From Jacaranda mimosifolia (taxonomy: Eukaryota; Streptophyta; Magnoliopsida; Lamiales; Bignoniaceae), in assembly GCA_018894105.1 (NCBI GenBank), contig CM032123.1:25335744-25399743 (forward strand): a DNA stretch of 64,000 bases, given 5' to 3'. The position numbers were made by a program, and so were the translations under genes. Below the pieces are notes generated by a model. The model saw only the letters and a program-made list of their open reading frames with translations. It was not told the DNA's origin and did not search any database. Below, piece by piece: positions 49,101 through 58,739 of this stretch. The first letter of the stretch is position 1; every line of letters begins with the position of its first letter.

Positions 49101-51581
49101 TCATCACTAGTTATGGAAAGGAGCCTCCAATAGGTAATTTCTACCAACTTCTAATCCAATACACGAATTAAGTGGTTCTATCAATCTAGCTATATGTTCG
49201 GTATTACTAGCAATTTCTATATAAGGCAGTAAGAAGATTTATTTAGCAGTTAAATATTCAGGACCTTTACGTGTAGATAGATTGACTCATCACGTTCCCA
49301 TTGAAATAGAATCCACACAAGGAAAAGCACTTGTCATTCGTTGGTTATTAGCATCATGCCAAAAATGTTTGAGTTGAAATATGGGTGATTTCCATTCTTG
49401 GTCAGTAGTTGTGGTTACAAGGTCATAAGAGCAAAGAAAAGAAAGAAGAAAGCACGAATAGAGATGATAGAGGCGTGGGTAGGCGTGAAGCTTAGAAGAT
49501 TAGAATGCGTGACTACTAAATGCAGCGTCAGGGATTTCCCGCACACAACCTACCCTGAAGGAAAGTATCCTTTCCGTTGCTGAACCCATGAGCAGACAAG
49601 AGATAACCTTGTAACTCTTTCTACTTCCCTAGGCATAATGTTAGAAGAGGTGGCTCGACAAAAAGCAATCAAAATGCACTTCCTTGGGAATGAAGAAAAA
49701 CAATCTACAAAGAACTCAATTCCTTGCCTCCTTGATTATACTTCGTGGAAACAATAATTAGCACAAAACTAATGAGGATAAATTTGTAAGAAAAATAAGA
49801 AGAATACTTTCAATCAAATAGAAGGCTTAATCCAAAACTGAGGCAATGACCAGTGTATGGTAGATTACACATGTGAAACTTGCATCTCATTCCCCAAGAG
49901 TATAGCACAACTCAGTATATTTTTTGAGAGTGAAACATTAAAATAAATAAATAAAACAAAAAACAACAATGAAGGAGCAATATTTCCTAGAAATCAATAC
50001 TTCAATTACTAAATTAACATTTTTTAATTCATCAATATTAAATACAATCAACAAAAATCCCCTAAATAAATTGACCACAATACTACAAAATATGCAAACC
50101 AAATATTCAACATATAGTCAATCCAATTCCGTAAATTAAAAATGATGACCTTGCCCTATCATCACTCACATTCAAAACAAAAGGCAAATCACTGCAATGA
50201 TTCAAACTGTGATTGTTATGCATATAAAACTCACATTTCAATTCTCAAAAATAATCTAGTAAATGAAAAAAAATCTTTGAAAAATAATACAATAATAAAA
50301 ATTAGTATTTCAATTATTAAATTGAGCTTTTGTGAACCTCAATAATAATAATGTCCCATTAACTCTAATTGGAAAAATTCTTATGGTGAAAGGCAAAATT
50401 GATTGTAATACTTCAAATAAGTAAACAAAATAGAAAAGTCAAAGCCAATTGAATTTGGTAGTAAAAATATAGAAATGACCTTGTCTTTATCATCAATCAC
50501 ATACAAAGCGAGATAGCAAATTACTATCATGAACCCAAGAATAGTTGATTAAGCTTATAACATTCAGAAATCTCTTAATTGGATTGCAAATTACTATAGC
50601 GATCCAGAGAACGGCTGCTTGGGTATATAAAACTTACACATTTCAATTCTTAGAATAGCACACTTAAATCTTAATCCAGTAAGAACAGCAATAGTTACCC
50701 CAGTTAATTAACTGATATTAATCAAAAATAAAAAAAAAATAAAACAAATAAAATTGCTAAACGAGAGGAGCAATTCCAATAAATAAGTAGTTCATTATAA
50801 GCTCTTGTAGATCATCAAGAATAGACTATGCTGCATAACCTCTAATTGAAAAACTAAAACAAAATAAATTAAATAACCAAAGTATCTTTCAAAATTACAT
50901 CATTATTTAAAATCCAATCAGTAATTAATTCAATACATTCATCAATAACCAACAAATTATAATGAACAATGAGACAACATGCTGGCATAAATATGACATA
51001 CACCTGTGGATTTAAGCTGAAACCCAATACGTCATACATATGAAATTTGGACCTCAACCTCACCTCTAGATTAAGACCTTTCCGGCATAATAGAAAGGTT
51101 GATTAAACATATAAAACTTGTACGTTTTAGTTCTCATAATAGCGATGGTCCTGTCAGCAAACAAACAGTGCTAAAGGAGCAATATTTTAGTATTCCAATT
51201 ACTGAATTGACCTTCTCTCCGTTATCAAAACATATTATGTTCCGTTACCAACCATAAGAGAATGATTTCAATACTACAAGTACGTAAACAAAAGGAAAAA
51301 AAATTGGAAAAAAAAAAAAAAAGGAATGTAAAATAAAAAAATTAACATCAAAGTGATTCAATTTGGGAGTAAAGTTACGGAAAAACCTCTTCTTTGGCAT
51401 CATTCACAACCACACCGCCGGGCAAACTACCCACGAAAACCCGGTCGCCTTCGCCGCCGCAAACGTCGCCGGTAGAGAAGAACAAGTACGCCACCACCAC
51501 AAAAGCTGCCGCCCCTACCGAGACTTGCACCTCCCACCACGACGGCAATAAAAATTCTACCAATGTCTCCACCACCAGCAT
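33595..51581 (-). CDS. BAGP1: BAG-associated GRAM protein 1 (C2, GRAM and VASt domains)
   Basis: There are 18 coding exons: 51581-51387, 47857-47807, 47670-47573, 46165-46090, 43784-43656, 43542-43496, 42341-42221, 42108-41992, 40966-40937, 40843-40744, 39715-39609, 37305-37099, 37011-36907, 36246-36100, 35992-35939, 35119-35056, 33825-33764 and 33687-33595 (TAA). They total 1803 nt and give 600 residues with no stop or frameshift, close to the roughly 590 residues of Arabidopsis BAGP1 (At3g59660). Residues 5-20 ([16 protein letters not shown]) precede a membrane segment at about 21-36. A C2 domain spans about 76-200 ([23 protein letters not shown]). A GRAM domain spans about 229-345 ([18 protein letters not shown]). 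A VASt domain spans about 409-570 ([35 protein letters not shown]). GRAM/VASt proteins bind lipids or sterols at membrane contacts. BAGP1 works with the protease APCB1 to process BAG6 in fungal resistance (established for Arabidopsis). All introns are GT-AG except intron 7, which starts GC. The last exon is the least conserved part. Confidence 0.93.
37926..39278. mobile_element. MULE-like non-autonomous element in BAGP1 intron 11
   Basis: The left end has CCTCCCTCTTTCATAATTAC. The right end read on - has CCCTACTCTCTTTCATAATTAC. The inverted similarity covers about 40 bp. The ends resemble in style the termini of the large MULEs (ACTCCCT..., then TTTTCAT, then ATCCCC; AAAATACCCTTGG inside). 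No transposase is present. A target duplication could not be fixed. The interior carries a long purine tract, possibly captured sequence. Confidence 0.6.
38497..38915. repeat. 420-nt homopurine-rich tract
   Basis: The + strand is almost entirely A and G (for example GGGAAGATGAGGAAGGGGGA), so the BAGP1 pre-mRNA would be pyrimidine-rich here. On the - strand an ATG at 38850 opens a Ser/Phe/Leu-rich frame ([20 protein letters not shown]). This could be a captured gene start or a compositional artefact. Confidence 0.7.
41835..41868. repeat. (CA)n(TA)n microsatellite in BAGP1 intron 8
   Basis: A run of about ten CA units is followed by TATATGTGTAT. It is intronic only. Confidence 0.8.
43950..44770 (+). 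other. Foreign-looking segment in BAGP1 intron 4
   Basis: It is less AT-rich than its surroundings and has coding-like composition. A 69-codon + frame at 44274-44483 includes [20 protein letters not shown]. Further on, a frame reads [20 protein letters not shown], then [13 protein letters not shown]. These recall the ends of retroelement polyproteins, but no family could be fixed. The phrase GTCAACAA.TTTAGGAATGG occurs at the left edge (43952) and again near 45448. Confidence 0.3.
49266..49384 (+). pseudogene. rps7: Plastid-derived rps7 fragment (NUPT) in BAGP1 intron 1
   Basis: Translated on +, this reads [20 protein letters not shown], then LLAS. It matches the well-conserved plastid ribosomal protein S7 stretch around [20 protein letters not shown]. 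The match runs from about ACGTGTAG to GAAATATGG and stops abruptly on both sides. Downstream codons are altered. It is inserted on the opposite strand to BAGP1 and can have no ribosomal role. Sequence at 49390-49660 is also less AT-rich than its surroundings and may belong to the same insertion, but it was not recognised. Confidence 0.65.
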
Positions 51582-51760
51582 TTCATCCAAAATTACCAGA
51601 ATTGCAGCTAAATGTACCAGACGTACAATGTAGGCGAAGACTAGGGAGAAGAAACAGTGGAGAAAAAAAACGGATATAGAAATGTGGAAAGTTAGCACAC
51701 AGTAGCACACTCAGTGTGTGTGTGCTTGTGTGCATGATATATAGAGACAGGCTTCGCATA
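51582..51760 (-). promoter_or_regulatory. BAGP1 5' leader and putative core promoter
   Basis: A CTATATAT box on the - strand (complement of 51738-51745) lies about 160 nt upstream of the ATG. A transcription start near 51705-51715 would give a leader of about 130 nt. A longer open frame extends upstream of the ATG but has only GTG/non-ATG starts, so the ATG at 51581 was chosen. It also fits the family N terminus. Confidence 0.35.
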
Positions 51761-51764
51761 ATAT

Positions 51765-51880
51765 ATATATAATTATATATATATTGTGTGTGTGTGTGTA
51801 TACCGAGAGAGAGAGAGAGAGAGTATGTGTGCGGAAGGAGGGAGGGAGGGAGGGAGGGAGAGAGGGAGAAAGAAGGCCGA
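51765..51880. repeat. Stacked microsatellites with G-quadruplex motif upstream of BAGP1
   Basis: (TA)n at 51765-51785, (GT)n at 51785-51800, (GA)n at 51805-51824 and (GGGA)n at 51837-51870 follow each other. The last has five or more GGG runs with single-nt loops on the + strand. Confidence 0.9.
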
Positions 51881-52227
51881 AAGGAGGCAGTAGAGTACAG
51901 TATATTCATGACTACGCTAAAAAGTTAAGCGTGGATTATTGTATATCAAATTAAATAAATTAATTGATTTAATTGACGAAAATAGGTCTCTGCTTAGGGA
52001 GCGATGTCGAATGAGTGAGTGAAGTGTAATAAAGGGGAAAATGGAGGGTTTTCTGAGAAATGAAAAAGGGATTAATTTAGTTTTTATTTTTATTTTTTTA
52101 ATTAAAAATAGAAAAGAGCTGGTCCAAAAGGAAAGTTGGGGTGTGTTTGGTGTGGGGGGAATGATGATGATGACGCTGCCAAAGTGAGTGGAAAAGGATT
52201 TCTTTTAAAAGTGCTGGCATGAATTAA

Positions 52228-52737
52228 GAGCCCGTTTGGATTCATTTTCATAGGGTATTTTCATTTTCAAATAAAAATGGAGATAGAAAAGTTAATTAGA
52301 ATAGTTGAATTTGAAAATAAAGTTTTATTTGGATATATTGTAAAAAATTATAGTTTTATATAGATTTATATAGGTGTGAAAATGAGATGTATTTGGATGT
52401 TGGATGTTTTTGTATTAAAAATTGTGTAGTTTTTGAAATTGAATTGATGATGTGATGTGATGTGTGATTGTTTGAAAAAATAATATTATAATTTTAATTT
52501 TAATTTTAATTTATAATATTTTGGTGGTGAATGGTGTATGAGAAGTATTGAAAAAATAAAAAATGATTAAGATAATGATCAGGGTTAAAAAATGAATGAA
52601 AATGGAGAGAGAATATAATAAAAAAATATTTTGAAAATGAAAATGTTTGAGAAAATGGCTTAAATAGTGATTAGTTTTCTATTTTTATTTTCAGGTAAAA
52701 ATGAAAATGGGTGTAGAAAATGAAAACGAACAGGCTC
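52228..52737. mobile_element. Tourist-like (PIF/Harbinger) MITE
   Basis: The left end is GAGCCCGTTTGGATTCATTTT. The right end read on - is GAGCCTGTTCGTTTTCATTTT. It is flanked by TAA at 52225-52227 and TAA at 52738-52740, as for PIF/Harbinger insertions. The length is 510 bp and there is no coding sequence. Confidence 0.75.
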
Positions 52738-52762
52738 TAAGAATCGGACTTGGAATTGGAAT

Positions 52763-53114
52763 TTAACACTTTGATTGGTTGAAGGATTTTAGTTAGAAAA
52801 GAAGAATATTAAAAAAGGAAAATAAAATTAAAAAATATAAAATTTTAAGTTTATTTAGTTGTTTAAAAAAATAATTAGAAAAGAATAAAAAGAAGAGTTA
52901 TTATTGTATTGAAGAAGAAAGAGAGAGGTCAAATAAAATTTTCTCTCATTTTTTTTCACCATCTTGTGAGAAATTTTCATTTTCCTCATAAGCAATATAT
53001 TTTTCCTTTTCTTTTCTTTAGTTTTTTTTCTTATCAACCAAACGATTAAAAAGCCTCCCTCAGTATTTGCTTTTCTTTTCCCCATCAAAGTCCTCAAACC
53101 AATCATAGTGTAAA
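52763..53114. mobile_element. Second MITE-like inverted-repeat element
   Basis: The left end has AACACTTTGATTGGTTGAAG. The right end read on - has TACACTATGATTGGTTTGAG. Both continue into a similar A/G-rich stretch (about 45 bp). The length is about 350 bp. The target duplication is unclear. Confidence 0.5.
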
Positions 53115-53558
53115 AGAAAAAAAATGAGGTAATGTTTGGATATGTTTTATGTTTGATTTTATTATGTATTTATTGTGTGTTTTGGGAGAATGAATAATGA
53201 AGGAATTGTGGGAGAATGTGAAATGAAGATTGGGGAATGTGATTGATGTTTGGTTATTGTTTTTAAAAATAGTGAAAAATGGAGTTTGTGAGTTTTGATA
53301 TGTTTAGTTATGTTTTCTAGGGAGCATTTTTTATTGTATATGTCACATCATTACTTTTGTGTTGGTGTTTTGGGGTGAAAATTAATATTAAAGAATTTTT
53401 TTAATTGTAAGGATAATAATAAAAAATATTGTGTATATATGTATGTATATGTATTGAAGAGATATGATTATATTGTAAGTTTGTAATGATTGACGAATGA
53501 TTAGGTGGGTTATATTATAATATATTATGAGTTTGTTTGTTAGTTGAATTTTTTTTAA
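53115..53558. other. Unassigned T/G-rich intergenic stretch
   Basis: Low-complexity T/G-rich sequence with repeated TGTTTGG and GGGAGAATG phrases. No gene was seen. Confidence 0.4.
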
Positions 53559-53627
53559 TTATAAATATTATTACTAATATTAATATTAATATTATTATTA
53601 ATAATAATAATAATTATTATTATTATT

Positions 53628-53666
<39 letters not shown>

Positions 53667-53697
53667 GCAAATGCTACTACTGCTGCTACTACTACTT

Positions 53698-53750
<53 letters not shown>

Positions 53751-53967
53751 GTTGTTGTTGCATATACTATTATAATTATAATAATAAAAAAAATGTAACA
53801 ATAATTATAATAATAATAATAATAATACATATAAATGTTATAATAATATAATAATAATAATAAAGCTAATAATAATAATTATTATTATTATTGTTGTTGT
53901 TGTTGTTGTTGTTGTTCTGGTTCTTCTTGTTGTTGTTACTATTAGTATTACTATTATTATTGTTATA

Positions 53968-53998
<31 letters not shown>

Positions 53999-54030
53999 TT
54001 CTTAATATTTTTATTATTGTTACTATTATT
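53559..54030. repeat. Compound (ATT)n/(GTT)n trinucleotide microsatellite
   Basis: The block pattern (ATT)n(GTT)n appears three times (about 53612-53667, 53698-53760, 53878-53916), separated by CTACTG-type and ATA runs. Frames translate to poly-Asn, poly-Ile, poly-Tyr or poly-Cys and are not genes. Confidence 0.95.
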
Positions 54031-54034
54031 TCGC

Positions 54035-54345
54035 TTTATACAGTACATATGAGTGTGTTAGATTGAAAAGCAACTCGTCTTTGTAGACACTTGGACAAAT
54101 AAATGTGACGAAAATCTACTAAATAATAAATATAGAAATTATAATCGAACTGTGCTTCACTACGGGGTGGAGGAATTAATAATTATGTGTACATGAATAT
54201 GAACCACAACAATAGAACTAGTAAAAGTTATTATTAATATTTATATTACTATTAAAATTGTTGTTGTTATTATTATTAATATTATCAATATAAGCTTGTA
54301 TATTACGTGTAAGTGTGTTGGATTAAAAAGGAAGTCGTATTTGTA
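54035..54345. repeat. Direct repeat about 255 bp apart
   Basis: GAGTGTGTTAGATTGAAAAG near 54050 recurs as AAGTGTGTTGGATTAAAAAG near 54310. Each is followed by a matching GTCTTTGTA/GTATTTGTA. (TTA)n runs lie between them. Confidence 0.55.
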
Positions 54346-54539
54346 TAGTATAGGAAGCATATCTTATGAAAGTAGAAAGAATACAGTAACTCAATCCACC
54401 ACCACATTTTTTTAACGTATAATTCATCAATATTGCACACAAAATTAAAAGATGGGAGTGTTCTAATAATATTATATATGTCTGCAAATGATACATAACA
54501 CATAATTAAAGACATCATGATATCAAGGGGGTGCACAGT

Positions 54540-55110
54540 GAGGTAGAACCATCACGTATCCGTGTAATCATGGAACCTGCCACATGTCCTAGGTGCCAGT
54601 GGGAGATGTTGATGCATCTCCCGCTGTCCCATCATTAGATAGGTCGACTGCACGACCGTCAGTGAATATGTATCATAGCGGGAGGTATAAGGGCTCTCCA
54701 AATACATGAAAATAGCTCTGCCTAATAGTCTCCTGAGCGAGGTACATTACATGTTTCAATGTATAATGTGAGTTGTGTGTACATGTATCGTATATTATTT
54801 GAAAATGGAAAAAAAGGTATCGTTAACTTACATTCCCAATATGCGCCCAGTATTGTGTGTCAACATGCACAACCATGGTGTCGGCATTGTACTGCACCCC
54901 ATGTATAGTCATGTACTCCACAAATGCATAGCATCGACCACACAGCTACTGAATCTTTATCTTAACTTCATCAACAGTCCTCACCCTCCCAAACGTCCTA
55001 GATAACGTGCAATGTGGGAGCACTCATCTATGAGAACTTGTCTACTAGAGATGTCGCGGGAAGGCACAGTATTCATCAAGTACGTGATTAGGACCGCCTC
55101 CTCCTGAGGC
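54540..55110 (-). pseudogene. Third Myb/SANT-like frame of the PIF region (broken)
   Basis: From about 55110 downward on -, the frame reads WRPQEEAVLITYLMNTVPSR, then ISSRQVLIDECSHIARYLG. After a shift it reads RVRTVDEVKIKI, a stop, LCGRCYAFVEYMTIHGVQYN and VHVDTQYWAHIGN. An intron-like gap with a donor near 54830 follows. Then LAQETIRQSYFHVFGEPLYL. The spacing (W..EEE.VLI, V..KI..L..R, W..H, FGEPLY) is that of a Myb_DNA-bind_3-type domain with its C-terminal tail. At least one frameshift and several stops are present. Confidence 0.45.
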
Positions 55111-55529
55111 CTCCAGTAGGGATCATGAAATATACTATGCACAGGCACATTACGATCATGGCAAAGTCTATGGTCGTAGTGTTAATATCGTGATAAATGT
55201 AAAGATGTCAACAAATAAAACTTAAATCATACATGGTATGTCCATTCATCACATAGACACGTATAGTACTCATTACCTACACCAACCAGAATTCTACAAT
55301 ACATAAAGTCATATAGGGTACAATCAGTACGATGCCTAATAAGAATACATTCAGATTACAGCAAATTCATGATGATGTAAGCGGTCGGTCAGGTGTGCGA
55401 CCCGTACTAACTTAGCTCGTGTGAGGCGAGCCTCGCCGTCTCGATAGTCTCATGCCAATTCATCGAACAATATCAGACCATGACGTGACAAGCCCAACTC
55501 CCGAACCTCTATTGATTCCACCGTATGAG

Positions 55530-56208
55530 CTAGCGGGCATGTCTAACTCGAGTCGAACGAGAACGTGGGATGTCGGGCCTAGATGACCCCTGCAAGCACA
55601 AAGAATTACGTGATGTGCCTGCACCTAATTGGGTGACATCGCATTCCTGCTGACTTAATAATAGATCATCGCATCTGTCGTGCTGGATCGGGCCACTGCC
55701 CGTTCGTTGTGGTCTTCCACGCATTGTAAATATCTCCGATAGTAGGTCATATCTAGTCTCCGCATACCGCCAATAACGATCTGCAAGTCGGTATCTCTGC
55801 ACACACAGTAAAGAACAAAATTGTACATGGAACACATATAACCGTACAAAAGATTAAGATGAAGATGGTAGTGTACAATATACTTACCGCTTGGAGCTCC
55901 GATCGCATAATAGTAGGCACGTAAATATCACCGGTTGTCGGCTCGTAGAAGACATCAGGATTCTCGACGATCGCCTTCATTGTGTCATGTCGCTCCTTAA
56001 GCTCATTATATTTCTCCCTTACAAAATCAGTTGTGTATGGACGCTGAAAGTGACGGGCAAGTTTGTTAACTATGTCAGGCATGCATATTTGTAAATACCG
56101 TTCATCCGTTAGGGAGTCAATTGTGTTAGTGTCCAGCAGCATTTGCATGAAGCGCTCCTCCACGTCGAGTCCCCATACATTTGCGGAGTCAGTGCTAGCA
56201 CCGTCCAC
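55530..56208 (-). CDS. Second Myb/SANT-like protein of the PIF region
   Basis: Two exons join in phase: 56208-55888 (ends MRSELQA, donor GTAAGT) and 55796-55530 (acceptor GCAG, begins RYRLADRYWRYAETRYDLLS, stop TAG). They give about 196 codons without an internal stop. The first codon of the open frame is GTG, so the true start may be an ATG further inside or in an upstream exon. Landmarks are VWGLDVEERFMQMLLD, the block CMPDIVNKLARHFQ, VREKYNELKERHDTMK and the tail YDLLSEIFTM. These resemble Myb_DNA-bind_3-type proteins encoded by plant PIF elements. It is the best-preserved frame of this region. Whether it is expressed cannot be told. Confidence 0.5.
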
Positions 56209-56510
56209 TGATGCACCCCGACTTGTACCTATATGTTACGAGGATCGCACCCAGTGGTAATGAATATTAAAAAATAACATATATAATACATTTGAGTACG
56301 TTACGGAACCATACGAAATGGTAATTACAAGTGCTCCATTACTACATAAACCTGTCTGTTTCCACCCAAAGCAGGTGGTCATACATATAATATCTTAAAT
56401 AAGACTGCTAGTATGAGCAACAACACAAGCAACAAAATACATATACAGCATCCACATAAGGGCAATAGCAAGAGTGGCCCCGTATGGTGCGCTAAATGTG
56501 GTGGTGTGTG

Positions 56511-56795
56511 CTAATCAGTACGCACAGAGCTATGCTCGTCGCAAAGAGGGCCACTCGGCGATGCAATCCCAGAAGAGCCACGTGTGGATGTAGATATGCT
56601 ATAAGTACCATGCGATGAGGCAGCGCCAAATGGTCGACGCTGCCTATATATACCTGCAGCCTCCTCACATCCACTGTCTGCCCATATGAAGCTGTGTTGG
56701 TGCTCAAGGGAAGCTAGACATCTGAAAAGTAACGTCCATAGCTCCTCTCTGTCCTGGACATAGGGACTCGCATGGGACCGGCACCGCATGCGCAC
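56511..56795 (-). CDS. Unrecognised frame between transposase and second Myb-like gene
   Basis: The open frame has 94 codons, with an ATG at its third codon (MRCRSHASPYVQDREELW) and a Ser/Gly/His-rich C-terminal half ending CDEHSSVRTD. No family was recognised. It could be an upstream exon of the Myb-like gene at 55530-56208 or a chance frame. Its base composition is more GC-rich than the neighbouring intergenic DNA, as is the whole PIF region. Confidence 0.25.
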   Translation of the reverse strand: MRMRCRSHASPYVQDREELWTLLFRCLASLEHQHSFIWADSGCEEAAGIYRQRRPFGAASSHGTYSISTSTRGSSGIASPSGPLCDEHSSVRTD

Positions 56796-57083
56796 ATGGG
56801 AGGATCAAACCTACTCATCCTTCAGCAAAATCATGGCACACATCTCATTACATAAATTACAGAATAATATTGATATCATGTTACAGTGCCACAAGAAATA
56901 CAAAGATATCAGTACATGTGACACATGATGGTATATACAGATATTCAATCATGTGGTATTATAATGTGGCGACATAAATTATCAGTTTAAAATATTAAGT
57001 TATGACAAGTAGTTATGTAACATCACAAACAACAACACATAAATAGGATGATATTGTGTATTTAATAATTCAATCTAAACTAA

Positions 57084-58507
57084 TTAATGCCTCTCGGCCC
57101 ACAGCCATTGTGCTAGACCATCCCGAAATTCAAACTGTGCCTGTATCTCCTGCTGGCTCGGGTGACCACGGTGGTAGAATGTCTCCCAATCGGGGTCAAG
57201 TTCGGGATCTAGGGTCTCAAAAATGTTGTCATCCCAACTATACTTACGAATGAAGTTATGCACGGCACAACATGCAATTACAATATCAGTCTGCCAAGCG
57301 ACCATATAGCTAGGCATACCCCAAGCTAGAATTGGGAATCGCTTCTTAAGGATCCTGAACGTACGTTCTATAGTGTTCCTCAGTCGAGCGTGTCGATGGT
57401 TGAATAGCTCCCTTGGCCCACTATATATAGGGGTACCATCGAACTATTGGAGATGATACCAGGATTGTCTATATGGGATAGGAAGCATATATAGTTCGTG
57501 AAGCCAGCATCGACAAGGTAATACTTCCCTATATGAGAAATAATGCATTAGTGTTGTCTACCCAGTAGTGGAATAGTATATATTTTGTACAACACGTATA
57601 TACAAAATATAAATATCATTATTACAATCAAACCATGATACCTGGTGGAGGGAATGGAAAGGCAGGGTCACTTTGGATTGCATTCAACAAGACCCTTGCA
57701 TCATTGGCACTCCCATCCCAACCCGCGTACACATACGTAAACATTTGGTCAAAGTCGGCTATGGCGAGGACATTTTGGGAGATGTTTCCTTTTAGGGATC
57801 GATATGCGTTCTGTCTGCGAGCGGGTACCCAAGCAGCAATCAATGTGCCGTCAATTGCCCCCACCACACCCTATGGATCAAATGGGAGCAGTTTAGGTAC
57901 ACTTAACTTAATAGATGGATAGTATACCAAGACTTCATCCTAAATATATATTCCATACCTGAAAATACAGGAAAAAGTCAGGATTCGAGTGAATCTGATT
58001 TGGCACCTCATTAAAATTTGGTGGAGTTATGAGCTCAGGCGCTAACATATTAAGGGCCATAATTACCTAGCGTACATGGCGGTTAACCGTCTTCAAAGAG
58101 TGTTGGAAATGCTACATGGTATTCCTCTGTCTCTGATGTCCGCCAACTGTTTGCATAAACATTGCAAGCTCTTCAGTAGGTGAAACCCGACACTGTTGCG
58201 TTTGAGGTAAAAGCCCATGACTTGTTAATACATGGACCAACGTTATGAATGCGGGTTTCGTCATGCGTAGGTTATCGTAGAATCGCTCAGGATGGCCATC
58301 CATTATCTCGCCAACCCAATCAACCCCACGGAGCATAGATGTGTTGCGTGGCATTATATCGATGTATAGACTAGGCAACAATACATCTGTGATAAATAAT
58401 ACATCGTCAGCTCTATCGGATACATCACTGTCGGGCGTGCCAGGTGATCCTTCGCTAAATTCCAATTCATCGTCATGTGGTGGGATCGAGCTTGATCCAC
58501 TAGCCAT
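57084..58507 (-). pseudogene. PIF/Harbinger DDE transposase (HARBI1-like)
   Basis: Exons are 58507-57959, 57870-57642 and 57528-57084. Exon 1 starts MASGSSSIPPHDDELEFSEG and includes MTKPAFITLVHVL and LQ/HFQHSLKTVNRHV. Exon 2 has VGAIDGTLIAAWVPA (first catalytic Asp) and VYAGWDGSANDARVL (conserved Asp). Exon 3 has KYYLVDAGFTNY (second catalytic Asp), then LFNHRHARLRNTIERTF (the catalytic Glu region), ending WLWAERH. This is the DDE_Tnp_4 layout at about the usual 400 residues. Two TAG stops in exon 1 (near 58106 and 58070), a frameshift near 57485 and a TAG near 57447 disable it. By family it would cut at TIRs and insert at TWA sites. Confidence 0.85.
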
Positions 58508-58739
58508 CTATGGAACACAATCATCATACGCAATGTCGGCTTTCAAAAATATAGTACAACATATGCAGGTCATAAAAATCCATACAATAAGTGATTACAC
58601 GATCATGAATTAGTTACCAATAAGTTCGTGCGTACTATTGCATTAATAAAGTAAATAGACAAGTTCACAACATGCAAAAAGCAAAATAAGTCCATAACAA
58701 GAGTTGATTGAAGGTGGACTAGGGAAAGTGGCAGTAGGT

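Noticed and set aside
48941..49147. 68-codon - strand frame in BAGP1 intron 1
   Set aside because: No family was recognised and no splice sites fit it into BAGP1.
51583..51710. Longer BAGP1 N terminus starting at 51710
   Set aside because: That frame opens with GTG, not ATG, and the ATG at 51581 fits the family start (short segment, then LLPSWWE and a membrane helix).
53537..54048. Poly-Tyr, poly-Asn and poly-Ile proteins
   Set aside because: They are translations of a trinucleotide microsatellite.
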